Shown: positions 26,045 through 33,367, numbered from the stretch's first letter. The stretch is 33,803 bases of DNA from GCA-003244245 sp036494005 (GCA_036494005.1 DASXOV010000129.1:1-33803); one strand, 5' to 3'. Numbers and translations: made by a program. The notes: generated by a model from the letters alone, not told the origin.

Positions 26045-27367
26045 ATGGCTGTGCGGGCTGATCCGAAACGCATTCTCATCGTCGGCGGTGGGTATGTGGG
26101 GATGTACGCCGCGCTCGGACTGCAGCGGAAACTGCGCAAGGGCGAGGCGTCGGTCACGGTGGTGGATACCCAGCCGAACATGACCTATCAGCCGTTCCTC
26201 CCGGAGGCCGCCGCCGGATCGGTCGAACCGCGCCATGTGGTGGTGCCGCTGCGCCCGGTGCTGCGCCGTTGCCGGGTGCTGGGCGGGCGGGTCACCGGTG
26301 TCGATCACACTCACCGGGTCGCCACGGTCGAGAACTGTGCCGGGCACATCGAGCAGGTCGGCTACGACGTGCTGGTGATCGCGCCGGGCTCCATCGCCCG
26401 GACGCTGCCCATCCCGGGACTCGCCGAGCAGGGCATCGCTTTCAAGACCATCGGTGAGGCGATTTACCTGCGCAACCATGTGCTGTCCAGGCTGGATGCC
26501 GCTGATGCCACCCATGATCCGGAGTTGCGCCGGAAGTCGCTCACCTTCATGGTGGTCGGCGGGGGGTACGCGGGGATCGAGGCACTCGCCGAACTCGAGG
26601 ACATGGCGCGCTACGCCACGCGCTACTACCCGGGGATCGAGCCGAAGGACATGCGCTGGGTGCTCGTCGAGGCCACCGACCGAATCATGCCCGAGGTGAG
26701 CAGGACCCTGGGCCGCTACACGGTGGAGCGATTGCAGGAGCGCGGTATCGACGTGTTCCTCGGCACCCGGGTGACCTCGATGATCGGCGGGCATGTGGTG
26801 CTCGACGAGGGCACCGAGTTCGACGCCGACACCATCGTGTGGACCGCGGGAGTGAAGGCCAACCCGCTGCTGCAGCGCACCGACCTGCCGCTGGACGACC
26901 GCAAGCGGGTGCGGTGCACGGCGACGTTGCAGGTGGTGGACTGCCCGGACGCCTTCTCCGCGGGGGACTGTGCGGCCGTGCCCGACCTGACCTCACCGGA
27001 CCCGGCGGCGACCACCAGCCCATCGGCGCAGCACGCCGTCCGGCAGGCCAAGGTGCTGGCTGCCAATCTGGTCGCCCACCTGCGCGGCGAGCCGCTCAAG
27101 GAGTACCAGCACCGGTACGCGGGATCGGTGGCCAGCCTCGGGCTCTACCGCGGGGTCGCGGAGATCTACGGGATCAAGCTCAAGGGTGTCGTGGCCTGGT
27201 TCATGCACCGCACCTACCATCTCAGCCGGATGCCGACCTTCAACCGCAAGGTTCGTATCCTGGCCGACTGGACCGCAGCGCTGTTCTTCCCCCGCGAGGT
27301 GGTGGCCTTAGGCCAGGTCAACGATCCGAAAGCCGAGTTCGTCCGAGCCACCGCCACAACGCCCTGA
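26045..27367 (+). CDS. Type II NADH dehydrogenase (NDH-2) / FAD-dependent oxidoreductase
   Basis: 440 aa. Feeds electrons from NADH to menaquinone without pumping protons, as a peripheral membrane protein. The FAD fold begins RILIVGGGYVGMYAALGLQ; the NAD fold is VVGGGYAGIEALAELEDM (about 168). Other family pieces are YQPFLPEAAAGSVEPRHVVV, DTIVWTAGVKANPLLQ, FSAGDCAAVPDL and a C-terminal segment with AWFMHRTYHLSRMPTFNRK that attaches to the membrane. ATG 26045 is chosen; GTG 26024 is in frame but adds only seven residues. It stands alone, without respiratory neighbours. Confidence 0.92.
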   Translation: MAVRADPKRILIVGGGYVGMYAALGLQRKLRKGEASVTVVDTQPNMTYQPFLPEAAAGSVEPRHVVVPLRPVLRRCRVLGGRVTGVDHTHRVATVENCAGHIEQVGYDVLVIAPGSIARTLPIPGLAEQGIAFKTIGEAIYLRNHVLSRLDAADATHDPELRRKSLTFMVVGGGYAGIEALAELEDMARYATRYYPGIEPKDMRWVLVEATDRIMPEVSRTLGRYTVERLQERGIDVFLGTRVTSMIGGHVVLDEGTEFDADTIVWTAGVKANPLLQRTDLPLDDRKRVRCTATLQVVDCPDAFSAGDCAAVPDLTSPDPAATTSPSAQHAVRQAKVLAANLVAHLRGEPLKEYQHRYAGSVASLGLYRGVAEIYGIKLKGVVAWFMHRTYHLSRMPTFNRKVRILADWTAALFFPREVVALGQVNDPKAEFVRATATTP

Positions 27368-27404
27368 ACCGAACCGCACGGTGGCGCGGATACTCTGCGA
27401 AAGC

Positions 27405-27478
27405 GCCCCCGTAGCCCAACCGGCAGAGGCAGGTCCCTTAAAAGGGCCTCAGTGTGGGTTCAAATCCCACCGGGGGCA
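27405..27478 (+). tRNA. tRNA with anticodon UAA (Leu codon UUA) but short variable loop
   Basis: Perfect 7-bp acceptor stem (GCCCCCG/CGGGGGC), TA at positions 8-9, a D-arm with 3-bp GCC/GGC stem (or 4 bp with a bulged A), anticodon stem GGTCC/GGGCC (one G-U pair) and loop CTTAAAA with anticodon TAA at 27439-27441. The variable loop is 5 bases (TCAGT), the T-stem is perfect (GTGGG/CCCAC) with loop TTCAAAT, and the discriminator is A. CCA is not fully encoded (CC then C). TACTCT at 27391-27396 is a likely -10. Canonical tRNA-Leu has a long variable arm, so a Leu identity is uncertain although the anticodon would read UUA. Confidence 0.85.
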
Positions 27479-27580
27479 CCCACCCCCGCCACCCACAACG
27501 GTCCCTGCCGGACCGGACTCGCGACGTCCCTTTCGTGCTCGCAGGTGGTGTCACCGGCGGTGGCGGCCCGCCGTAGGCTG

Positions 27581-27967
27581 GTGACCCCGGCGGAGCTGCG
27601 CGACAGGCTGTCGATGGATCCCGCAGCCGCGGCGCTGCGGCTCACTGTCTTGCATGGTTCCCGAGCGCGTACGGACGGGACCGAGGGGTCCGACTGGGAT
27701 ATCGGCGTGGTTGCCGACAACCCCCCGGACCTGCCGACGCTGTCGGCAACGCTCACCGAGCTCCTGGGTACCGACGAGGTCGACGTGGTCGACCTGAGCC
27801 GGACTAGTGCGCTGCTGCGCTACCGTGCGGCTCGTGACGGCATCCCCTTGCTGGAACGTCCATCGGGTGAGTTCCAGCGCTTCCAGCTGGAGGCCGTTCA
27901 GTTCTGGTGCGACACGGAGACCGTCATCCGCAGTGCGCACGACGACGTACCGGCCGCGCTCGGGTGA
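27581..27967 (+). CDS. MNT-type nucleotidyltransferase (MntA-like antitoxin)
   Basis: About 128 aa. Minimal nucleotidyltransferase fold: LTVLHGSRARTDGTEGSDWD followed by IGVV gives the GSx(9-10)SDxD motif with two catalytic Asp, and DEVDVVDLS supplies the third. In HEPN/MNT toxin-antitoxin pairs the MNT protein AMPylates and silences the HEPN RNase. GTG 27581 is preferred; in-frame GTGs at 27560 and 27548 are possible, and the frame further left runs into the tRNA. Its TGA overlaps the GTG of the next small gene (GTGA), as expected for the TA pair. Confidence 0.75.
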   Translation: MTPAELRDRLSMDPAAAALRLTVLHGSRARTDGTEGSDWDIGVVADNPPDLPTLSATLTELLGTDEVDVVDLSRTSALLRYRAARDGIPLLERPSGEFQRFQLEAVQFWCDTETVIRSAHDDVPAALG

Positions 27968-28113
27968 GCGTCGCGATCGACCGCGAACTGCTCGCCGAAC
28001 GCGCGGCGGCGGTGGATCGTCATCTGCTTATGCGCCGAGTACACGCTGCGGCGACGGGCGGGCCCGCCGATCTCCGGGCGTTCCTGGCGGCGCTACGCGA
28101 CCACGCCGGCTGA
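27964..28113 (+). CDS. Truncated HEPN (DUF86-like) protein
   Basis: 49 aa starting at GTG 27964, overlapping the MNT stop. SVAIDRELLAERAAAVDRHL matches the first helix of DUF86/HEPN toxins, but the product ends after another 28 residues. Full HEPN toxins are about 110-140 aa and carry an Rx4-6H RNase motif, which is not present in the missing part or in the following 100 bases in any frame I read. It is either a decayed toxin or a retained mini-protein. Confidence 0.55.
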   Translation: MSVAIDRELLAERAAAVDRHLLMRRVHAAATGGPADLRAFLAALRDHAG

Positions 28114-28191
28114 GATCGTTATCGAGCCGGGCGGAAACTCAAGGGGTTTTCAGTCCTATCCGGCGCTGACCAGTTGTCTGCGGCACGCGCT

Positions 28192-28218
28192 GCGCTGTGT
28201 GCACAGCGCGGTTACGCT
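28192..28218 (+). promoter_or_regulatory. Palindrome and putative leaderless promoter of the acidic small gene
   Basis: GCGCTGTGTGCACAGCGC at 28192-28209 forms an 8-bp inverted repeat. Directly after it, TACGCT (28213-28218) is a TAnnnT -10 hexamer seven bases before ATG 28225, and no ribosome binding site is present. This suggests leaderless transcription under control of a factor binding the palindrome. Confidence 0.45.
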
Positions 28219-28224
28219 TGGTGC

Positions 28225-28485
28225 ATGAGCGAACAGGATCAGGAGGAACTGTCCGGATCGCTAGAGGCCGAAGGTGTCATGTCTGATGACGTGGCCGAAC
28301 CGCAGGACACAGAACCGCAGGACACAGGCACTGTGACGTCCGACGAGATGGCCCAGGCGCTCGACGCGGTGCGGGCCTCGTCTGGTGAACTGGCTCAAGC
28401 GCTCGATGCCGCGGGGATCAAGCCCGACCAGCTGGCCGAGGCTCACGAAGCGGCGACCCGGAGCGAGGGCCACCCGCCGGGCTGA
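28225..28485 (+). CDS. Small acidic protein, unknown function
   Basis: 86 aa, strongly acidic (N-terminus SEQDQEELSGSLEAEG), soluble, predicted partly disordered then helical. The middle holds EPQDTEPQDTG, encoded by a 15-bp duplication (GAACCGCAGGACACA at 28298-28312 and 28313-28327). The C-terminal half contains two related helices (EMAQALDAVRASSGELAQAL and DAAGIKPDQLAEAHEAA). I do not recognise the family. The ATG 28225 has no Shine-Dalgarno sequence, consistent with a leaderless mRNA. Confidence 0.55.
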   Translation: MSEQDQEELSGSLEAEGVMSDDVAEPQDTEPQDTGTVTSDEMAQALDAVRASSGELAQALDAAGIKPDQLAEAHEAATRSEGHPPG

Positions 28486-28544
28486 TCGAATGCGGTCGTC
28501 GGCCCGCACACGCGAAGCAGGGGCCGCTCATCGGTTCGGAAGCC

Positions 28545-28586
28545 CGTGGCAGCGGGGCACTGGGTACTGCCTGCCCCGCTGCCACG
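28545..28586. terminator. Strong hairpin between convergent genes
   Basis: CGTGGCAGCGGGGC (28545-28558) pairs perfectly with GCCCCGCTGCCACG (28573-28586), a 14-bp stem with a 14-base loop. There is no U-tract, as is common for actinobacterial terminators. It separates the acidic small gene (plus) from modA (minus) and would serve both. Confidence 0.75.
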
Positions 28587-28613
28587 CGGGCTATGTGATG
28601 GGTTCCGGCCCCG

Positions 28614-28641
28614 CCGTTGGTTCAGGGCCGTTGGTTCAGGG
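28614..28641. repeat. 14-bp tandem duplication over the modA stop codon
   Basis: CCGTTGGTTCAGGG at 28614-28627 and again at 28628-28641. The TCA at 28636-28638 is the modA stop (minus strand); the other copy carries the same TCA just downstream. Confidence 0.85.
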
Positions 28642-29418
28642 CTTGCTGAAGCCCGCGTCGACCAGGGCCTGCTGGCCCTCCGGGCCGAGGACGAAGTCCA
28701 CGAACTCGTGGGCGTACTGCGACTGCTTGGAGTTCTTCAGCGCCGCGATCACGTAGTTGTTGATGGCCTTTCCGGCCTCGGGAAAGTCGATTTGCTCCAC
28801 CTTCCCCTTCGCGGTGCGCGCGTCGGTCACATAGACCAGGCCCGCATCGGCTTCTCCGGCGGTGACCTTGGACAGCACCGAGCGCACGTCCGGCTCTTCA
28901 CTGGCCGGTTTCAGCGTGGTGTTGGTGGCCTTCTCGAGGGTCTGAGTTGCCGAGCCGCAGGGCACCTGGGGTGCGCAGACCACCACGGTGGCCCCCGGGC
29001 GGGCCAGGTCGGCGAAGGTTTTGATTCCCTTCGGGTTGCCCTTCGGCACGACAATGGTCAGCACGTTCGTCGTGAAGGTCTGCGGGGTGCCGTCGACCAG
29101 TTTGGCGTCGGAGACCACGGTCATCTGCTTCGGGTTGGCCGAGGCGAACACATCCGCCGGTGCCCCGTTCACGATCTGCTGGGACAGATCGGATGAACCA
29201 CCGAAGCTGAACCGTAGGTCGGCGCCGGGGTTGGCCTTCTCGAACTCCGGCTTCAGCTGGCCGAACACGTCGGTGAGCGAAGAGGCCGCCAAGACCGTCA
29301 CCGGGACCTTCGTCGGCGGCGCCGACGTCGTGGGCGCGCTGGCTTGACTACCGCCGCCTCCCGTGCAGCCCGCGAGCAGCAGCCCGCCGGCAGCGATCCC
29401 CACCAGCCATTTCTTCAC
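28636..29418 (-). CDS. modA: Molybdate ABC transporter substrate-binding lipoprotein
   Basis: 260 aa from GTG 29418, with AGGAGG six bases upstream. Signal peptide with lipobox LLAGC (C18). ModA signatures: VTVLAASSLTDVFGQL, FSFGGSSDLSQQIVNGAPAD, VFASANPKQM, VPKGNPKGIKTFADLARPG, AGEADAGLVYVTDA and a final FVDFVLGPEGQQALVDAGF. It binds molybdate or tungstate outside the membrane for uptake. No modB or modC follows: downstream (leftwards) are only the duplication, a hairpin and convergent genes, so the permease and ATPase must be elsewhere or lost. Confidence 0.93.
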   Translation of the reverse strand: MKKWLVGIAAGGLLLAGCTGGGGSQASAPTTSAPPTKVPVTVLAASSLTDVFGQLKPEFEKANPGADLRFSFGGSSDLSQQIVNGAPADVFASANPKQMTVVSDAKLVDGTPQTFTTNVLTIVVPKGNPKGIKTFADLARPGATVVVCAPQVPCGSATQTLEKATNTTLKPASEEPDVRSVLSKVTAGEADAGLVYVTDARTAKGKVEQIDFPEAGKAINNYVIAALKNSKQSQYAHEFVDFVLGPEGQQALVDAGFSKP

Positions 29419-29739
29419 CGTGTGCCTCCTCGTCCGTGTGCGCCGTGCGGATACCGTCGGGACGTGGTCCCGGCGAGCTGCCGCAGGCTTCGTTGCCCGC
29501 TGTTGCCGCACTCTCGACTCCATCACCCGACTGGAGTTTCGGAAGTGTGGTGCGATCGACGGAGAGTACCCCCGCGAATGAGGATTTCAGAAGGACCACC
29601 ATTCCGCTTGTGCGGATTTCATACGGGTGACCGAGGGATCTTCGCTGCTCAGCAGGTGTGCGCGGACAGTCGTCGGCGGACTCGCGGGTCGGCGTGGCGG
29701 CGGGTTTACACCCGGTTGTGCCGCACAGATCGTCGCGGG

Positions 29740-29955
29740 CGCGGCAGAGTTGTCCGAGCAGCGGGATGGCGGCCACCTTGTCCTCGGTCAGCTCATCCCA
29801 GCGGATCCGGGCCGACCGCCATGGAGACGATCTTGCCGTCCTGCAGTGCACGTTGCCGCACCGGCCACTGCGCGGCGTCGGGATTGCACTTGAGCGTGCG
29901 GGCCCGCCGCCACGCCTCGGTGGTCCGCAGCCGCTCGGCCGCTGCTTCGGCACGC
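29740..29955 (-). pseudogene. Remnant of a 5-formyltetrahydrofolate cyclo-ligase-family gene
   Basis: On the minus strand from 29948, one frame reads EAAAERLRTTEAWRRARTLK and CNPDAAQWPVRQRALQDGKI then VSMAV, matching the region before the substrate loop of MTHFS-type proteins. It stops shortly after. In another frame, from 29806, IRWDELTEDKVAAIPLLGQL matches the C-terminus of the same family. The roughly 100 residues normally between the two are gone, the N-terminus is cut by the end of the neighbouring acyltransferase gene, and the frames differ. The rest of 29419-29740 shows no coding pattern I can support. Confidence 0.7.
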
Positions 29956-31358
29956 TACGGCTGAGCGGAGCCGTTCTGCCCGGTGAACTGTGATATCAGC
30001 AGATCGGTGAATTCCGCGGCAGCCTCGGTGTCGAACTGGTCGTTGCGGTATCGGGTGACCAATGAGAGGCGCCGGCCGCTCGTGATGATTCCGATCGCCA
30101 CGCTGCAGGTCGGGTCACACGGCGGGGAGAACCACAGCTCGGGTGAACGCTCGCCAGAGTCCGGAGGGTCCATCGACGGTGTTTCCGGGAGGCGGCCCAG
30201 ATTGGACAGCATTGCGGTGTCCACGAATCGGTCACCGGTGTGTGGTAGCAGTTTCGGTGCTACACGCTTGATCGGCAGAGGTGCCATCTTGGTGGCGTCG
30301 AGAAGGTCGTACAGACCGTATGCGCGGTCCTCTCTTCGTACCTGAGTCGTTTGCCCAGCGACCGCGGCGGTGGCCGTTTCCAGGTCCGCTCGGTCATCCG
30401 CGCTCGTGGAGACCGTGACCATCGACGTGATGTTGCTGACCACCTCCCAGAACCGATCGGCGGGGCGCACGTTGACCGGCATCATGACACCCACTCGATG
30501 TGTGGACATGTCATACCTGGTGTTCCAGGTCTGCACTGTCAGGTGCAGTGCGGCGAGCAGTACGTCATTGATCGTCGTCCCTGATTTCCGGTTCAGCAGC
30601 CCCGGCGTCGTGGTGTCGCCGATGTCGAGGGTGCGGAAGACGAAACCGAAGTCCTCGCTGTCGGTACCGCCGACCACGGCGATCCGGCTCGGTGAATCGA
30701 ATGCCTCACGAAGGCGGCGCAGCGCTTCCCAGTTCCGTGCCCACTTCTCGTTCCGGGTCTTCGGGGCCAGAAAAAATCCGAGGTCGCGAGCCTCGGCGAG
30801 GGGAAGCGGGTCGGGCGGATCCGGCTCACCTCGGTAGGCCCTGGCTATCGACTGCATCAGGCGCACGACGCCGACCCCGTCGGCGATGATGTGGCTGGCC
30901 GACAGCAGGACGAGATCTCCGTGCGGCCGCCGGGCCAGTGCGATGCGTAGTCCGGGGGCCACTTCCAGGTCGATCGGCAGGGTGTAGAGCTCGGTACGAA
31001 GGTGGGCCAGGGCAGCATTGTCAGGACAGTCAGCTACCCAGACGGGATCGATGTCCAGATCGTCGACCACATTCCACTGATATGAGTTGTCGGTCTTCTT
31101 CCAGGGTGCGATCCGGGCCCTGGTGAGCGGGTGACGTTGACAGGTGGACATGACCGCCTTTCGGAAGGCCTCCTCGTCCACGTGATGGCCGGTGCCCAGT
31201 TCGAACTGCACATTCCACTGCGAGCGGGCGTTCTGCAAATGCAGGAGGGCCTCGTCCAGCAGGGTCAACGGCAGTTCGGGCTCGTTGTCCTGGGCCCCGT
31301 TCTCCCGGGCACCGTTCTCCTCAAACCCGGTCGCCGGGACGCTGTTCGGGTCGGACAT
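29955..31358 (-). CDS. Condensation-fold acyltransferase (PapA5 / wax synthase-like)
   Basis: 467 aa, single domain. The active-site motif is SASHIIADGVG: catalytic H156 and D160-G161 of HxxxDG are kept, the preceding residue is Ser. Other condensation-superfamily features: PLTLLDEALLHLQ near the start, SGTTINDVLLAALHLTVQTW, VGVMMPVNVRPADRFWEVVS and LSNLGRLPE. It would move an acyl group to a hydroxyl or amine, for instance on a lipid, as PapA5 does. There is no carrier protein or NRPS/PKS module nearby. The start is ATG 31358 with GAGGAGGGG upstream. The Ala/Gly/Asn-rich first 25 residues are probably disordered. It is divergent from the kinase gene at 31412. Confidence 0.8.
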   Translation of the reverse strand: MSDPNSVPATGFEENGARENGAQDNEPELPLTLLDEALLHLQNARSQWNVQFELGTGHHVDEEAFRKAVMSTCQRHPLTRARIAPWKKTDNSYQWNVVDDLDIDPVWVADCPDNAALAHLRTELYTLPIDLEVAPGLRIALARRPHGDLVLLSASHIIADGVGVVRLMQSIARAYRGEPDPPDPLPLAEARDLGFFLAPKTRNEKWARNWEALRRLREAFDSPSRIAVVGGTDSEDFGFVFRTLDIGDTTTPGLLNRKSGTTINDVLLAALHLTVQTWNTRYDMSTHRVGVMMPVNVRPADRFWEVVSNITSMVTVSTSADDRADLETATAAVAGQTTQVRREDRAYGLYDLLDATKMAPLPIKRVAPKLLPHTGDRFVDTAMLSNLGRLPETPSMDPPDSGERSPELWFSPPCDPTCSVAIGIITSGRRLSLVTRYRNDQFDTEAAAEFTDLLISQFTGQNGSAQP

Positions 31359-31411
31359 AGCGGTATCCCCTCCTCACCGGACCGGTACATACCGAAGGGT
31401 ATCCTGTCCGG
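31359..31411. promoter_or_regulatory. Compact divergent promoter region
   Basis: Only 53 bp separate the two divergent starts. GGTATCC occurs twice in direct orientation, and GGTACATACC near 31384-31393 is an inverted repeat. TATCCT (31400-31405) lies seven bases before ATG 31412, suggesting a leaderless kinase transcript. A single regulator could control both genes. Confidence 0.4.
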
Positions 31412-32110
31412 ATGATCGTACGGGGCACGAGTGCGAGCACCCCGTCGAGCGAACTGCCGTCGAGCGAACTGCATGAGTCACCTACGGACCACCACGCCGG
31501 CCGGTTCGCCGCCGGGAAGCGGCCGATGATCGTCGCGATGGCGGGTTTACCCGGAGTCGGCAAGAGCACCGTGGCGCGGGCCCTGGCCACCAGGCTCGGC
31601 GCGGTTGTGCTCGACAAAGACCATATCCGCGCCGGCTTGTTCCCGCCGTCACAGGTGGACTACAGCCGCGAGCAAGGCGATTTCTGCCTCGACGTGATGT
31701 ACCGCACGGCGGGCTGGATCCTGAGCCGGGACCCTTCGATCGTGGTGATCCTCGATGGCTGCACCTATGCCCACGCCTATCGAATCAGCACGTTGCGGCG
31801 GCTGGCCGCTGATCTCGGCGCGGCATTGCGGCTCATCGAATGTGTCTGTGACGAGGAGATCGCGCTGGCGCGTATCGACGACGACCGGGCGGCCGGGCGG
31901 CATCCAGCCGCGAACCGCGACGCGACGCTGTACCGCGAATCCCGATCCGGAGCAGAACCGATCACCAGTCCCAGACTCCTCGTCGACACGGGCCGTCCGG
32001 TCCGCGACTGCGTCGCGGATTGCGTGGCCTACCTGGCCGGTACGGCCGGTGCGCCGGCGAGATCACATGTGATCGAGTCGGGGGAAGGCCACTTCCTGTA
32101 CGACGAGTAG
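31412..32110 (+). CDS. P-loop kinase (zeta-toxin/AAA kinase-like)
   Basis: 232 aa. Walker A GLPGVGKST (45-53), then VLDKDHIRAGLFPP, a strand with VVILDGCTYAHAYR and a lid-like RIDDDRAAGRHPAANRD. It resembles small-molecule or zeta-like kinases; the substrate is unknown and no antitoxin is adjacent. Residues 12-20 are a duplication (SSEL-P-SSEL) from a 15-bp tandem repeat. ATG 31412 may be leaderless; ATG 31526 (MIVAMAGLPG), just before the P-loop, is an alternative. Its last 48 bp overlap the end of the convergent transporter gene. Confidence 0.75.
   Translation: MIVRGTSASTPSSELPSSELHESPTDHHAGRFAAGKRPMIVAMAGLPGVGKSTVARALATRLGAVVLDKDHIRAGLFPPSQVDYSREQGDFCLDVMYRTAGWILSRDPSIVVILDGCTYAHAYRISTLRRLAADLGAALRLIECVCDEEIALARIDDDRAAGRHPAANRDATLYRESRSGAEPITSPRLLVDTGRPVRDCVADCVAYLAGTAGAPARSHVIESGEGHFLYDE
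31442..31471. repeat. 15-bp tandem duplication in the kinase N-terminus
   Basis: CCGTCGAGCGAACTG occurs at 31442-31456 and 31457-31471, in frame, adding PSSEL. It is upstream of the P-loop and probably neutral. Confidence 0.85.
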
Positions 32111-33277
32111 TACCGCAGCGGCGATCGGGAGGGCGACGAGCGCCCCGATGATGCCACCCAGTCCACCGCCGATCAGCAACGCCAGGACGGTGACCACTCC
32201 AGGTACCCGCAACACCTTCCCGAAGATCTTCGGGAAGAGCAGATAGTCCTCGATGAACCGGTACGCGACGTAGAACCCGGCGGTGGCGATGGCCACCGGG
32301 ACGGACACGGTCAGCGCCACCAGCGAGACCAGGACGCCGGCGACGGTCGATCCGACGACGGGGATCAGATCGAGCAGTGCGACCAGGATGGCCAGCGCCA
32401 GTGGGAACGGAACCCCGAAGATCAGCAACCAGATGTAGGTGCCGATGCCGGTGATCAGTGAGATGACGAGGTTGCCCAATACGTAGCCGCCGAACCTGAC
32501 GAAGATCGCATCGCCGAGCAGGATCACGCGAGGTCGCCGCGAGCGGGGGACCAGGCGATACAACCCGTTGCGCAACTGCGGCATGGCGGCCAGGAAATAC
32601 ACGGTGAGGACCAGCACGATCAGCGTGTCGACCACTCCGCCGACCACCGCGACGCCTGCGCCGAGCACGGTTTGCGCAAAGCTGAGCTGGTCGGTGTTCA
32701 GTGACTGCTCGACGCTCTGTTGCAGATGGAACCGATCATTGAGGCGCCCGATCAGGGAGCTGTGGTCCTGGACGGACTGCAGATATCTGGGCACCTGCCT
32801 GATGAATCCACTCGCCTGCTCGATGAGCGGGGAGAGGGCGACGGCGAGAAAGCCACCCACTGCGACGACCAATCCCACGCACACCACGGTGACCGCGGCC
32901 CATCGTGGCATCCAGCGCCGCGCCAGCAAGGAAACAGCGGGTTCCATGCCGATTGCAAGGAACAGCGACAGCCCGATCAGCACCAACTCGTCGCTGATGC
33001 TGACGATCATCGCCACGAGCCCGGCTGTGATGGCGACGCCTGCCGCTGCGGTGAGACCGATGATGAGTGGGGATTTGCGATCAAGTGGTTCGCCGGGTTC
33101 GCCGAGAGGATTCTGTGTGGTCCTGATCTGAGCCGCGCCCGCTTCGGCCTCCGCGATGGGGCCCTCGGTGTCGCTGTGCGGCTGCGCGATCAAATTGTGG
33201 TGACCGTCGGCGGGTTCTGCGCCGTCGGCTTCACGCGAGGACTCGGGATCGTCGTCGCCGTGCGTGGTCACCGGCAT
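32063..33277 (-). CDS. AI-2E family transporter (PerM/YdiK-like)
   Basis: 404 aa. A charged hydrophilic N-terminus (1-68) is followed by about eight membrane segments. Family motifs are LIGLSLFLAIGMEPAVSLL, LTVYFLAAMPQLRNGL, GGYVLGNLVISLITGIGTYI, FGVPFPLALAILVALLDLIP followed by VVGSTVAG, and VLRVPGVVTVLALLIGGGLG. Members export small molecules or ions; the substrate here is unknown. ATG 33277 is only two bases from GGAGG; GTG 33271 has better spacing. A 13-bp tandem repeat lies just upstream. The 3' end overlaps the kinase gene by 48 bp. Confidence 0.9.
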   Translation of the reverse strand: MPVTTHGDDDPESSREADGAEPADGHHNLIAQPHSDTEGPIAEAEAGAAQIRTTQNPLGEPGEPLDRKSPLIIGLTAAAGVAITAGLVAMIVSISDELVLIGLSLFLAIGMEPAVSLLARRWMPRWAAVTVVCVGLVVAVGGFLAVALSPLIEQASGFIRQVPRYLQSVQDHSSLIGRLNDRFHLQQSVEQSLNTDQLSFAQTVLGAGVAVVGGVVDTLIVLVLTVYFLAAMPQLRNGLYRLVPRSRRPRVILLGDAIFVRFGGYVLGNLVISLITGIGTYIWLLIFGVPFPLALAILVALLDLIPVVGSTVAGVLVSLVALTVSVPVAIATAGFYVAYRFIEDYLLFPKIFGKVLRVPGVVTVLALLIGGGLGGIIGALVALPIAAAVLLVVQEVAFPRLDHM

Positions 33278-33283
33278 GGCCTC

Positions 33284-33309
33284 CAGCTCTCCCCGTCAGC
33301 TCTCCCCGT
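33284..33309. repeat. 13-bp tandem duplication upstream of the transporter gene
   Basis: CAGCTCTCCCCGT occurs at 33284-33296 and 33297-33309, just before the ribosome binding site of the AI-2E gene. On the mRNA strand it gives two purine-rich GGGGAGAGC stretches, which might act as standby ribosome sites. Confidence 0.8.
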
Positions 33310-33367
33310 GTTTCGGCGAACCTGTCAGTGCGCCGACTGCGGGCCGCCCGCCGGCCTCTGGCCAGCC

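Noticed and set aside
27405..27478. tRNA-Lys or a suppressor tRNA
   Set aside because: With a 5-bp anticodon stem the loop is CTTAAAA and the anticodon is TAA, not TTT, CTT or TTA. Shifting the loop breaks the stem pairing.
29348..29953. A 201-codon minus-strand gene upstream of modA
   Set aside because: It mixes a real C-terminal fragment (IRWDELTEDK) of a folate-ligase relative with non-coding sequence and an out-of-frame overlap with modA; better explained as the pseudogene plus spacer.
29955..31358. Start of a non-ribosomal peptide gene cluster
   Set aside because: Only a single condensation-fold protein is present. There is no adenylation, carrier or thioesterase domain in the neighbourhood.
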